The notes: generated from the sequence alone by a model not told the origin. 64,000 nt of DNA from Firmicutes bacterium UBA2530 (GCA_002340985.1 DDNC01000018.1:112008-176007), one strand, 5' to 3'. Shown: positions 28,232 to 36,488, counted from the stretch's first letter. Numbers and translations: made by a program.

Positions 28232-28489
28232 ATGAAACATTATGATTGTAAGAATTATATAAATTTAGATTGCGAAAAAGGACAATGTGCATTAACTAAA
28301 AATTTAGTCCCTATTGATGGAGAAGGCAGTGATGCATGCCATAATTTTAAACAGGCTGAAAAGTGTGGAGTGTGTAAAAACTTTTCAAATCCTGACAAAT
28401 ATGGAGTAGGGACTTGCAAAGGATTTAAAAAAGAGAACTGGGCATATGCTACTTGTGGTGCTTTTGCCTGCGAAAAGTTCAACAACTAA
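28232..28489 (+). CDS. hpdC: 4-hydroxyphenylacetate decarboxylase, small subunit
   Basis: The 85-residue protein is the iron-sulfur subunit that is specific to this decarboxylase. Ligands expected for two [4Fe-4S] clusters are all present: His3, Cys6, Cys19 and Cys36 for one, Cys45, Cys48, Cys62 and Cys80 for the other. It stabilises the large-subunit oligomer and is needed for activity. The ATG at 28232 has GGAGG upstream and gives the same length as the C. difficile protein; the longer frame from 28172 would overlap hpdB. Twelve bases separate it from hpdA. Confidence 0.96.
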   Translation: MKHYDCKNYINLDCEKGQCALTKNLVPIDGEGSDACHNFKQAEKCGVCKNFSNPDKYGVGTCKGFKKENWAYATCGAFACEKFNN

Positions 28490-28501
28490 TAGGATGTAAA
28501 T

Positions 28502-29461
28502 ATGGGAAGTATAATTTTAAACACTGAAAAGAAGGGGCTAATATTTGATGTACAGGCATATTCAGTGCATGACGGGCCAGGATGCAGAACTAATGTTTTT
28601 TTTGTAGGTTGTCCATTGCAATGCAAATGGTGTTCCAATCCTGAAAGTTGGCTAAAGAAAAAGCATATAATGTTTTCTGATAAAATGTGCAAGTGGGACA
28701 AGGGATGTAAGGCATGCAGAAATGCATGCCCCCATGACAATATTAAGTTTGATCAGTTGGGTAAACCAAGCATTGACTGGAGTGTCTGTATGAAATGTGA
28801 GACATTTGACTGCGTCAATATTTGTCCAAACAAAGCCTTCAAACAGTGTGTTAAAGAATATACTGTTGATGAACTTGTGGCGTTATTGAGACGTGATTTC
28901 AATAGCTGGGGACCAGACGGCGGAGTTACATTTTCAGGCGGAGATCCGCTTATGCATTATGAATTTTTGCTTGATGTATTAAAAAGATGTCGTGCACTGC
29001 AAATTCACACAGCTATAGAAACTGAAGCATACGCAAAGCAGGAAGAGTTTTTGGAAATTATGAAATACATCAATTTTGCATTCATTGATGTAAAAAATAT
29101 GGATAACGAAAAACATAAGCAAGGAACTGGAGTACATAATGATTTGATACTTTCAAATATCAGAGCCTTAGTAAGATCAGGATGGGATGGAAGACTTATC
29201 TTAAGGCAGCCAACTATAGCCGGATATAATGACAGCATTGATAATGCCTATAAATTAATTGATTTTATGAATGAAAATGGATTATACGAAATTAACCTTT
29301 TAAAATTTCATAGACTTGGATTGACTAAATGGGAACAATTGGGAAAAAGATACGAATATAGTGACGGCGGAGATATGACAGACGAGAAAATGGAACTTCT
29401 TCAAGAGTTGTATTTAGATAATAATATAGCTTGTTATATCGGCGATGAAACCCCTTTTTGA
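28502..29461 (+). CDS. hpdA: 4-hydroxyphenylacetate decarboxylase activating enzyme
   Basis: This radical SAM activase makes the glycyl radical on Gly873 of HpdB. The radical SAM cluster motif is CPLQCKWC (CxxxCxxC). Two ferredoxin-like cysteine groups follow, KCKWDKGCKACRNACPH being the first part (CxxCxxxC within it) and CMKC with CVNIC the second. TFSGGDPLMH is the SAM-binding GGD/E motif. At 319 residues it matches the family. The start is 12 bases after hpdC, behind a weak AGGATG site. It closes hpdBCA. Confidence 0.94.
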   Translation: MGSIILNTEKKGLIFDVQAYSVHDGPGCRTNVFFVGCPLQCKWCSNPESWLKKKHIMFSDKMCKWDKGCKACRNACPHDNIKFDQLGKPSIDWSVCMKCETFDCVNICPNKAFKQCVKEYTVDELVALLRRDFNSWGPDGGVTFSGGDPLMHYEFLLDVLKRCRALQIHTAIETEAYAKQEEFLEIMKYINFAFIDVKNMDNEKHKQGTGVHNDLILSNIRALVRSGWDGRLILRQPTIAGYNDSIDNAYKLIDFMNENGLYEINLLKFHRLGLTKWEQLGKRYEYSDGGDMTDEKMELLQELYLDNNIACYIGDETPF

Positions 29462-29478
29462 TAGTAATTGATACAAAT

Positions 29479-29518
29479 AAAGCTGGTTATTATGAGGAAA
29501 GTTCATTTTACCAGCTTT
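29479..29518 (+). terminator. possible weak terminator after hpdA
   Basis: AAAGCTGGT (29479-29487) pairs with ACCAGCTTT (29510-29518) around a 22-base loop. No T-run follows, so it may attenuate or protect the mRNA rather than stop it. Confidence 0.4.
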
Positions 29519-29568
29519 AAGCGATAATTAATATTTTAAAATCTAAAACTTTAACATGGAGGAAGTTA

Positions 29569-30252
29569 ATGAAAACTGTAAAAAGAGTATCTCTTTATCT
29601 ATTAGGATTTTTTATATTAGCAATTGGTATAAATATTTCAAAATTAGCCGGGCTCGGCATTTCTCCTGTAAGTTCAATTCCTTATGCTTGCGAGCTTGTT
29701 TGGGGAGTTGAACTTGGCAAGGCAACATATTTTGTATATATGGGGTTAATGGTATTGCAGATAATCTTGTTAAGAAAAGATTATAAAGTAAGAAACTTGC
29801 TGCAAATAGTTCCTACATTTATTTTAGGTACTTTTATAACTTATACCAGCACTAAGTATTTATTGTTCTGGCTTCCTGCACCTGGTAATTACGCAATGCA
29901 GCTCGTATATTTAGCTATAAGTATAGTGGTAATAGGTATTGGTGTTTCAGGGTTTCTTATTCCAAATATCATGCCTCCTCCGGCAGAAGGACTTTGCGCC
30001 GCTATTGTTCATGTAAGTAAGGATAAAATAAAATTTGGTAATGCAAAAGTTGGAGTTGATACAGGAATGGTTGTAGTTTCTGCACTCTTATCACTTGTGT
30101 TTTTAGGTTCTTTGACGACAGTAAGAGAAGGCACTATTTTAGCTGCATTACTTGTTGGAAAAGTTGTAGGATTTATTATGAAACATTATAAACAAAGAAT
30201 TATTGACTGGTTAGATGAGGGAGATTCATTAGCAGACAAAAAAGCTGCATAG
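29569..30252 (+). CDS. YczE/YyaS/YitT-type membrane protein
   Basis: This 227-residue protein has about five to six membrane segments. It begins with the family-like N-terminus SLYLLGFFILAIGINISKLAGLGISPVSS is the region of similarity (residues 8-36). The last 25 residues are charged and cytoplasmic. YczE-like proteins are of unknown function. Its place directly behind hpdBCA and before a regulator suggests a role in moving 4-hydroxyphenylacetate or p-cresol across the membrane, but this is inference from context only. GGAGG precedes the ATG. Confidence 0.78.
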   Translation: MKTVKRVSLYLLGFFILAIGINISKLAGLGISPVSSIPYACELVWGVELGKATYFVYMGLMVLQIILLRKDYKVRNLLQIVPTFILGTFITYTSTKYLLFWLPAPGNYAMQLVYLAISIVVIGIGVSGFLIPNIMPPPAEGLCAAIVHVSKDKIKFGNAKVGVDTGMVVVSALLSLVFLGSLTTVREGTILAALLVGKVVGFIMKHYKQRIIDWLDEGDSLADKKAA

Positions 30253-30273
30253 TATGTTTGTTAAGTTTGTAAG

Positions 30274-30327
30274 TATGAATTATAATAAATATGAATTATA
30301 ATAAAAAATATTATTATAATTCATATT
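30274..30327. repeat. direct and inverted repeats before the Crp/Fnr gene
   Basis: A 16-bp unit, TATGAATTATAATAAA, is present twice in tandem (30274-30289, 30290-30305). The second copy forms a perfect 17-bp inverted repeat (30288-30304 with 30311-30327) around a 6-base centre. It ends seven bases before the ribosome site at 30334. It could be an operator for the regulator itself or an mRNA hairpin that limits ribosome access. Confidence 0.75.
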
Positions 30328-30344
30328 TGTATTGGAGGTATATT

Positions 30345-31001
30345 ATGTTGATTGAAAACGCTGAAATATATCATTACATTAAAGAATACTTGAAAGAAAT
30401 TCCGACTATAACCTTAATTAAGGGGACCTGTTTTTCAAAAGCAGAGAATATAGATAATCAAATATACTATATCTTAGAAGGTACCGTAAAAATAGAAAGT
30501 CATTCGGACATGGGAAAAAAGATATTGGTAGATGTTATATCTGAAAACGAGTTTGCCGGGCAAATTAGTTATATTAGAAAACATAATTTTTATGGTAACA
30601 ATATAGCTGTTACTGATGTTAAATTGTTATGTTTAAAAGATGACATAATGAACACGTTAATGAAAAACCCTGAATTTTCCACATTTTTTTATTTCAAAAC
30701 AAGCAGCAGAATTTATGTAATGTATAAAAAAATGCTTATGAGTAATTTGTTTTCTCAATGTGAACTTGTTGCATATCATCTTTTGGAGAACTCATGTGAT
30801 TGTAAATTTATATATAAAAGCATTTACGACATTTGCGCAAATTTAAATATAAGCAGAAGGAGTTTGTATAACATTTTAAATAAACTTGAAGGCGATGGAA
30901 TAATAAAAAAACTAGATGAAGGCCCTTACCTAATTCTGGACGAAAGTTATCTGAAGAAAAAGTCTAAAAAGGTTAAAAGTTTTGCTGAAAATAAATACTA
31001 A
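30345..31001 (+). CDS. Crp/Fnr family transcriptional regulator (YeiL-like)
   Basis: The 218-residue protein has an N-terminal cyclic-nucleotide-binding-like beta-roll (about 1-120), a dimer helix and a C-terminal winged HTH. The HTH runs through SIYDICANLNISRRSLYNILNKLEGDGIIKK. The phosphate-cassette residues for cAMP are not evident, so the effector is unknown. No cysteine cluster like that of Fnr is seen at the N-terminus. The ATG at 30345 has GGAGG six bases upstream; the frame to 30291 runs into the repeats. It is the last gene of the hpd block and a good candidate to control it, as hpdB has a -10 without a good -35. Confidence 0.88.
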   Translation: MLIENAEIYHYIKEYLKEIPTITLIKGTCFSKAENIDNQIYYILEGTVKIESHSDMGKKILVDVISENEFAGQISYIRKHNFYGNNIAVTDVKLLCLKDDIMNTLMKNPEFSTFFYFKTSSRIYVMYKKMLMSNLFSQCELVAYHLLENSCDCKFIYKSIYDICANLNISRRSLYNILNKLEGDGIIKKLDEGPYLILDESYLKKKSKKVKSFAENKY

Positions 31002-31046
31002 TGACAATTTATTAAATGATAGCTATAGCAAAAAATTGAATATAAT

Positions 31047-31089
31047 AGAGGCTATTGAAAAATCCAAAGAAAGACAATAGTCTCTTTTT
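31047..31089 (+). terminator. terminator after the Crp/Fnr gene
   Basis: AGAGGCTATTG (31047-31057) pairs with CAATAGTCTCT (31075-31085), with one G-T pair, and ends in TTTTT. Confidence 0.8.
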
Positions 31090-31227
31090 CATGAAAGAAA
31101 ATGAATCGAAAAAAAGCAAGGACTACGGCAGAAATGTGTTATGCAATTGACCAGCTGCGGCAGGTGAAGGGCAGATGCCGCGGGAATAAAATGCAGTTGA
31201 TTCAGTTTTGAATAAAGAAAAAACTGT

Positions 31228-31256
31228 TTGAATCAACTTATCATGTGTGGTATAAT
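31228..31256 (+). promoter_or_regulatory. SigA promoter of the coiled-coil protein gene
   Basis: TTGAAT (31228-31233) and a perfect TATAAT (31251-31256) are 17 bp apart. Confidence 0.75.
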
Positions 31257-31339
31257 TTAAAAAATCAAGACATACTATAGTTGTCTTGATTAATTTACAT
31301 AATGACATTCATCAGAGCAAAGAACCAAAGGAGACTAAT

Positions 31340-32278
31340 ATGCAAAGCGAATATAATGACAGACTATATCACGTAAAGGAATGCATAGAAAAGAAAAGCA
31401 AGCTGAATACACTTTTAAAACAGACCGAACAGGATATGATCAAGGAAAAGCTGCTCTTAAACAAGCTGGCGGCTGAGCTTGAGAAGGAAAATGAGGATGT
31501 TTTAAAGCTGGAGTCATCAAATATAACTTCATTATTTTACGCCATATTAGGTAGCAAAGAGGAAAGATTAGAAAAGGAAAGACAGGAGCTTTTAAAGGCA
31601 AGGCTTAAATATGACCAATGCAAAAACAATGTGGATTTTCTTGCAAAGGAATCAAAAAGAATTGTCGATGAGCTTGTTAAAATCGAAAGCTGCGAGGCAG
31701 AATATGAAGATTTGCTCAATAAGAAGCTGAAGGAAATTAACCTCGAGGACAAGACAACCAGCGAGGAGCTGAAAAAGCTTATCAACAGAAAAGAGAGTAT
31801 GAAGGTTAATATAATAGAAATAGATGAGGCCATAAAGGCTGGAGAAGAGGCTCTCAAGGCTATAGAAAACACAATCAAAGAGCTTGAAAGCGCAGAGGGC
31901 TGGGGTGTGGTGGATATTCTGGGAGGAGGACTCCTTACTACCGCCGTGAAGTACAGCCATGTGGATGAGGCGGGGCGTTATGCTGAGGAAGCTCAGAGGA
32001 CGCTGGGTAAATTCAAGCGTGAAATGTCTGATATTACAATGATTACAGGAACCGAAATTGCAATGGGTGCATTTGAAACATTTGCTGATTACTTTTTTGA
32101 CGGTCTCATATTTGACTGGGTTGTTCAGTCCGAGATAGGCAAATCTCTGGATTCGGTGAAAAATACCAAAAATCAGACGGATAAAGCAATGTCTAAACTT
32201 TATGAAGAAAAAGTCACAGAGGAATTTATGATTAAGCAGCTTGAGGACCAGATAAACCGTATCATTGAAAATGCGTAG
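31340..32278 (+). CDS. coiled-coil protein of unknown function
   Basis: I do not recognise this gene. The 312 residues begin with long charged heptad-rich helices (about 1-65 and 85-195, rich in Lys, Glu and Leu). A glycine-containing hydrophobic segment, GWGVVDILGGGLLTTAVKYS, follows near residues 197-216. A second helical part ends with another coiled coil. There is no signal peptide. The hydrophobic segments might insert in or touch the membrane. GGAG precedes the ATG at 31340; the in-frame start at 31286 lies inside the inverted repeat and is rejected. It has its own strong promoter and no clear partner. Confidence 0.8.
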   Translation: MQSEYNDRLYHVKECIEKKSKLNTLLKQTEQDMIKEKLLLNKLAAELEKENEDVLKLESSNITSLFYAILGSKEERLEKERQELLKARLKYDQCKNNVDFLAKESKRIVDELVKIESCEAEYEDLLNKKLKEINLEDKTTSEELKKLINRKESMKVNIIEIDEAIKAGEEALKAIENTIKELESAEGWGVVDILGGGLLTTAVKYSHVDEAGRYAEEAQRTLGKFKREMSDITMITGTEIAMGAFETFADYFFDGLIFDWVVQSEIGKSLDSVKNTKNQTDKAMSKLYEEKVTEEFMIKQLEDQINRIIENA

Positions 32279-32317
32279 GGTTGAGATATTCATATGTCAA
32301 TAAAATAAAAATAGCTA

Positions 32318-32344
32318 TTGACAAACATGTTGCTATGGTATAAA
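32318..32344 (+). promoter_or_regulatory. promoter of the S-box operon
   Basis: TTGACA (32318-32323) and TATAAA (32339-32344) lie 15 bp apart, which is short; TAAAGT (32341-32346) gives 17 bp. Either would start transcription just before the riboswitch. Confidence 0.55.
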
Positions 32345-32370
32345 GTATCAACTAACAATTAAATAGAAAA

Positions 32371-32520
32371 CTTCTTATCAAGAGAGACGGAGGGAGCGGC
32401 CCTGTGATGTCTCGGCAACCTGCAGTATGCTGAAAGGTGCTAATTCCGACAAAGGATTTCTTTGGGAGATGAGGAGACGGTCAGAAAAATCAGCCCTCTC
32501 TTTGTAGAGGGTTTTTGTTT
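32371..32520 (+). promoter_or_regulatory. SAM-I (S-box) riboswitch
   Basis: The aptamer runs CTTATCAAGAGAG, then GGAGGGA, GGCAACCTGCAG, AAGGTGCTAATTCC and the closing GATGAGGAGA (about 32371-32479), which matches the S-box core in order. The expression platform is a terminator, CCCTCT (32494-32499) with AGAGGG (32506-32511) and TTTTTG. High SAM should stop transcription of ybaK-tcdA-metNIQ. Riboswitch identity is certain from the core motifs; the extent of the operon is inferred from spacing. Confidence 0.96.
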
Positions 32521-32532
32521 GAGGAGGATTAA

Positions 32533-33000
32533 ATGTCAGTAGAAAAAGTCAGAGAATATTTGAAGCAATTCGGAAAGGACGGAGATATTCTTGAAATGGA
32601 TGAATCTACGGCCACTGTGGAGCTGGCGGCAAAGGCTATAAAGACAGAAGAAGCGAGAATAGCAAAATCACTATCCTTTTATAACGGTGATGATGCAATG
32701 ATAATAGTTGTTGCAGGAGATGCTAAAATAGACAACAAGAAATTCAAGGAAAAATTCGGATTTAAGGCGAGGATGCTTGCCCCCGAGGATACCGTGAAAT
32801 TTACCGGCCATGCAATAGGCGGTGTGTGTCCGTTTGCTCTTCCTAACAATGTAACTGTATACCTGGATGACTCAATGAAAAGATTTGAAACAATGTTCCC
32901 TGCATGCGGCAGCAGCAATTCGGCAGTGGAGCTCACTCTGAGCGAGCTGGAAGAGGCATCATGCTTCAAAGAATGGGTTGATGTTTGCAAGGATTGGTAG
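32533..33000 (+). CDS. YbaK/EbsC-family aminoacyl-tRNA deacylase
   Basis: The 155-residue protein has the YbaK fold that hydrolyses mischarged aminoacyl-tRNA; the best known member acts on Cys-tRNA(Pro). The conserved Lys lies in ARIAKSLSF (family form xxKxxxF). GHAIGGVCPFAL is the hallmark GxxxGGVxPF segment, and SSNSAVELTLSEL is near the C-terminus. GAGGAGG precedes the ATG. It is the first gene behind the SAM riboswitch, which is unusual for this family and suggests a target linked to methionine, homocysteine or cysteine. The tRNA substrate cannot be read from sequence. Confidence 0.92.
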   Translation: MSVEKVREYLKQFGKDGDILEMDESTATVELAAKAIKTEEARIAKSLSFYNGDDAMIIVVAGDAKIDNKKFKEKFGFKARMLAPEDTVKFTGHAIGGVCPFALPNNVTVYLDDSMKRFETMFPACGSSNSAVELTLSELEEASCFKEWVDVCKDW

Positions 33001-33088
33001 CATCCGCAACGAATTTCAATCTACTGGGTATAAACAATATTTTAAGTCGGAAGAATATAACTAAAATTACAAACACGGAAAGGAAATT

Positions 33089-33844
33089 ATGTTAAACGAA
33101 TTTTCAAGAACCCAGCTTTTATTGGGAAAAGATGCAATGGAAAAATTAAAAAATTCCACTGTTGCAATTTTTGGAATAGGCGGAGTGGGCACATATGTTG
33201 TCGAGGCTCTGGCAAGATGCGGAATAGGCGGGTTTGCTCTGTTTGATGATGATAAGGTGTGCCTTACAAATATAAACAGACAGCTGGTTGCAACCAGAAA
33301 AACCATAGGCAGAAAAAAGGTCGAGGTTATGGCCGAAAGAATCCTGGACATCAATCCCAAAGCAAAGATTGAAACAAATGCAACATTCTACATGCCTGAT
33401 AACGCTGATGAATATGATTTGACGAAGTATGATTATATAGTTGATGCCATAGATACAGTGACGGCAAAGCTTGAGCTGATTGTAAGAGCAAAGGAGGCAG
33501 GCGTGCCTGTCATGAGCAGTATGGGGGCAGGTAATAAGCTGAACCCAACCATGCTTGAGGTAGCCGATATATATAAAACCTCCATGGACCCTCTTGCCAA
33601 GGTAATGCGCCATGAGCTCAAGAAGCGCGGCATAAAAAAGCTTAAGGTTGTTTACTCTAAGGAGAAACCCCTTGTGCCAATTGATGATGAGGAAATGAGC
33701 TGCAGAAACAACTGTGTATGCCCTCCGGGAGCTGAGAGAAAATGTACTGACAGAAGAGCCATACCCGGAAGTGTGTCGTTTGTACCTTCGGTGGCAGGAT
33801 TGATTATTGCAAGCGAGGTAGTGAAGGACTTAGCGGCTAAATGA
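33089..33844 (+). CDS. tcdA: tRNA threonylcarbamoyladenosine dehydratase
   Basis: TcdA (CsdL) is an E1-like enzyme that cyclises t6A37 to ct6A in ANN-decoding tRNAs, which include tRNA-Met and tRNA-Ile. The ATP loop is IFGIGGVGTYVVEALARCG. The Arg and Asp of the E1 core lie in LTNINRQL and VDAIDTV. CPPGAERKCTDRR precedes the C-terminal GSVSFVPSVAGLIIASEVV. At 251 residues it is full length. It follows ybaK after 88 bases with no terminator and precedes metN by 16 bases, so it most likely belongs to the S-box operon. Confidence 0.93.
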   Translation: MLNEFSRTQLLLGKDAMEKLKNSTVAIFGIGGVGTYVVEALARCGIGGFALFDDDKVCLTNINRQLVATRKTIGRKKVEVMAERILDINPKAKIETNATFYMPDNADEYDLTKYDYIVDAIDTVTAKLELIVRAKEAGVPVMSSMGAGNKLNPTMLEVADIYKTSMDPLAKVMRHELKKRGIKKLKVVYSKEKPLVPIDDEEMSCRNNCVCPPGAERKCTDRRAIPGSVSFVPSVAGLIIASEVVKDLAAK

Positions 33845-33860
33845 GAAGGAGTGAGCAGAA

Positions 33861-34880
33861 ATGGGGATAAGTCCATTAATTCAGATAAAAAATCTGGAAA
33901 AACAATATATCAGCCAGAATAATTCGGTAAATGCATTATCAGATATTAACCTTGACATAAACAAGGGTGATATATACGGGATAATTGGAATGAGCGGTGC
34001 GGGAAAAAGCACATTGGTGAGATGTATCAATTTTCTTGAGAAGCCCACAAGCGGAACCGTAATAATAGGTGACAATGACCTGTCAAAGATGAGCGAAGCA
34101 CAGCTCAGGCATGTTAGGCAGAAGGTCGGAATGATTTTTCAGCAGTTCAACCTGCTCATGCAGAGAAATGTTGAGGATAATATATGCTTCCCACTTGAAA
34201 TATGCGGAATGAGCAAGAATGAAGGAAGAAAGAGAGCTGCCGAACTTTTAGAGCTGGTAGGACTTTCGGATAAAAGTAAGGCATATCCTTCGCAGCTAAG
34301 CGGGGGACAGAAGCAGAGAGTTGCCATAGCCAGGGCCCTGGCAAACAATCCTGAGATACTTCTCTGCGACGAGGCAACAAGTGCTCTGGATCCTACAACC
34401 ACACGCTCAATATTGGAGCTTTTAAAGGATATAAACAGCAAGCTTGGTATCACCATAATCATAATTACTCATGAGATGGCAGTTGTTGAGGAAATATGCG
34501 ATTATGTTGCCATTATTGACAAAGGACATCTGGCTGAAAGCGGAAGGGTCGAAGAGGTATTTTCAAAGCCCGCCACAGAAGCCGCCAAGAAGCTGGTATA
34601 TCACAGCAACACAGCAGTCAAGGAAATGACTGGGAAGAGATGCATAAGAATCGTATTTGACGGCAAATCATCCTTTGAGCCTGTAATTGCCAACATGGTG
34701 CTGGAATGCAGGGCTCAGGTAAACATATTGTTTGCCGATACGAAGGATATCAAGGGACAGGCCTACGGGCAGATGGTTCTGCAGCTGCCGGAGGATGAGC
34801 TTCAGGCAGATAAAATAATAAATTACTTAAAAGGCAAAAATGTTAATGTGGAGGAGTTGATCGGTTATGTTGGCGAATAA
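33861..34880 (+). CDS. metN: methionine ABC transporter ATP-binding protein
   Basis: This is the ATPase of a methionine importer. Walker A is GMSGAGKST, the signature is LSGGQKQR and Walker B is ILLCDEATSALDP. The C-terminal 90 or so residues form the NIL domain (from CIRIVFDGKSS), which binds methionine and inhibits transport. The length of 339 residues is typical. AAGGAG lies nine bases before the ATG. The stop overlaps metI by 14 bases. The upstream SAM riboswitch fits the function. Confidence 0.95.
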   Translation: MGISPLIQIKNLEKQYISQNNSVNALSDINLDINKGDIYGIIGMSGAGKSTLVRCINFLEKPTSGTVIIGDNDLSKMSEAQLRHVRQKVGMIFQQFNLLMQRNVEDNICFPLEICGMSKNEGRKRAAELLELVGLSDKSKAYPSQLSGGQKQRVAIARALANNPEILLCDEATSALDPTTTRSILELLKDINSKLGITIIIITHEMAVVEEICDYVAIIDKGHLAESGRVEEVFSKPATEAAKKLVYHSNTAVKEMTGKRCIRIVFDGKSSFEPVIANMVLECRAQVNILFADTKDIKGQAYGQMVLQLPEDELQADKIINYLKGKNVNVEELIGYVGE

Positions 34881-35529
34881 TATAATTTCAATGCTGCTGG
34901 ACGGCACCGTTGATACCTTGTACATGACATTTGTTTCGGCATTCTTTGCCTACCTGTTTGCATTCCCCATAGGAATAGCATTGGTAGTGACAAAAAAAGA
35001 CGGTTTACATCCTATGGGATTTTTAAATAGATTTTTGGATGTTGTTGTTAACACTGGGCGCTCAATACCATTCTTGATATTGATGATTGCAGTTTTCCCC
35101 ATAACTAAATTAATAGCCGGCAAAAGCTATGGTCCAACTGCAACAATTGTGCCCCTTGTAATTTCAGCGACTCCATTCGTAGCAAGATTGATTGAATCCT
35201 CTCTTCAGGAGGTTGATCAAGGAGTTATTGAAGCTGCACAGAGTATGGGTGCACCGCTTTCGGCAATAATATTCAAGGTACTGATTCCTGAGGCAAAGAC
35301 ATCTCTCATAGTGGGAGCCACAATTGCAGCAGGAACCATACTGGGATATTCGGCCATGGCAGGAGTGCTTGGCGGCGGCGGTCTGGGGGACATAGCCATA
35401 AGATATGGTTATAACAGATATCAGTACGATATCATGATGTTGACCGTGATACTGCTGGTAATGCTTGTGCAGCTTATGCAGATGATAGGAATGAAAATCG
35501 CAAGCAAGACAGATAAAAGGGGAATATAA
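34867..35529 (+). CDS. metI: methionine ABC transporter permease
   Basis: The 220-residue permease has five membrane helices and the inner-membrane EAA-type coupling loop around SSLQEVDQGVIEAAQSMGAP. NTGRSIPFLILMIAVFP and GYSAMAGVLGGGGLGDIAIRYGY are typical MetI segments. It forms the channel with MetN and receives methionine from MetQ. The start overlaps metN, which supports translational coupling, and metQ follows after 19 bases. Confidence 0.95.
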   Translation: MLANNIISMLLDGTVDTLYMTFVSAFFAYLFAFPIGIALVVTKKDGLHPMGFLNRFLDVVVNTGRSIPFLILMIAVFPITKLIAGKSYGPTATIVPLVISATPFVARLIESSLQEVDQGVIEAAQSMGAPLSAIIFKVLIPEAKTSLIVGATIAAGTILGYSAMAGVLGGGGLGDIAIRYGYNRYQYDIMMLTVILLVMLVQLMQMIGMKIASKTDKRGI

Positions 35530-35548
35530 CATTATAAAGGAGAACAAC

Positions 35549-36433
35549 ATGAAAAATTTAAAGAAGTTACTTTTATTAGCATTAGTTTCAATATTGGCAA
35601 TTACCGTGCTGGCAGGATGCCAGGGCAACGAGCAGGCACCTCCGAAGGCGGAAGAACCTACGGGAGCACCTGAACAAAAACCTGAAGAAACACTGAAAAC
35701 AGAAACCAAGAAGGTTACTGTGGCAGCATCTCCAACACCTCATGCTGAAATACTGGCTCAGGTTAAAGAAGTATTAAAGGAAAAGGGATATGAGTTGGAA
35801 GTAGTTGAGTTTTCAGATTATGTACAGCCAAACCTGGTTGTTGATGCAGGAGATATAGATGCGAACTTTTTCCAGCACAAGCCATATTTAGATGATTTCA
35901 ACAAGGAAAAAGGAACAAAATTAGCATCCATAGCACAGATACACTATGAGCCGCTGGGAGTATATGCAGGAAAATCATCAGATTTGAAAAACATACCTGA
36001 TGGTGCATCAATTGCAGTGCCAAATGATACAACAAATGAAGCAAGAGCACTTTTACTTCTTGAAGCTAACGGATTGATAAAGATAAGAGAAGGTGCGGGA
36101 CTGGCAGCTACAAAGAATGACATAGCCGAAAATCCACACAATATAGAAATAGTGGAGCTTGAAGCTGCTCAGGTTGCAAGAGTTATAACAGATGTTGATT
36201 TTGTGGTATTAAACGGAAATTATGCACTGAGTGCAGGACTGGATGTTGCAGATGCTGTTGCAAAGGAAGAGCAGGATTCAGAAGCAGCACAGACATATGC
36301 AAACATAATAGTTGTTAAAGAAGGCAATGAAAACAATGAAGGTGTAAAAGCCCTGATAGATGCTTTAAAGAGCGACAAAGTAAAACAGTATATCAATGAA
36401 ACGTATAAAGGTGCGGTTGTTGCAATAGACTAA
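35549..36433 (+). CDS. metQ: methionine-binding lipoprotein
   Basis: This 294-residue NlpA-family lipoprotein captures methionine outside the membrane. The signal peptide ends in the lipobox LAGC (Cys23), followed by a Pro/Glu-rich linker to about residue 50. The binding domain starts KKVTVAASPTPHAEIL, and FSDYVQPNLVVDAGDIDANFFQHKPYL is the typical ligand-site region (parts near residues 90-115). GGAG precedes the ATG. It is the last gene of the S-box operon and is followed by a strong terminator. Confidence 0.95.
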   Translation: MKNLKKLLLLALVSILAITVLAGCQGNEQAPPKAEEPTGAPEQKPEETLKTETKKVTVAASPTPHAEILAQVKEVLKEKGYELEVVEFSDYVQPNLVVDAGDIDANFFQHKPYLDDFNKEKGTKLASIAQIHYEPLGVYAGKSSDLKNIPDGASIAVPNDTTNEARALLLLEANGLIKIREGAGLAATKNDIAENPHNIEIVELEAAQVARVITDVDFVVLNGNYALSAGLDVADAVAKEEQDSEAAQTYANIIVVKEGNENNEGVKALIDALKSDKVKQYINETYKGAVVAID

Positions 36434-36441
36434 TATTCATG

Positions 36442-36488
36442 AAAAAAGAGAGGAATTTTTTGGTATAAGATTCCTCTCTTTAATTTTA
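36442..36488. terminator. bidirectional terminator after metQ
   Basis: AAAGAGAGGAAT (36445-36456) pairs perfectly with ATTCCTCTCTTT (36470-36481), with A- and T-rich flanks for both converging genes. Confidence 0.9.

Larger units (their letters stand above)
31002..31339. other. intergenic region after the hpd block
   Basis: This 338-bp gap contains the Crp/Fnr terminator, a short GC-richer stretch (31150-31185) with a GCGGCA/TGCCGC hairpin, then a promoter and an inverted repeat, AATCAAGACA (31263-31272) with TGTCTTGATT (31282-31291). The repeat begins at the expected transcription start of the next gene, where an operator or 5' hairpin would sit. No gene is supported. Confidence 0.55.
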
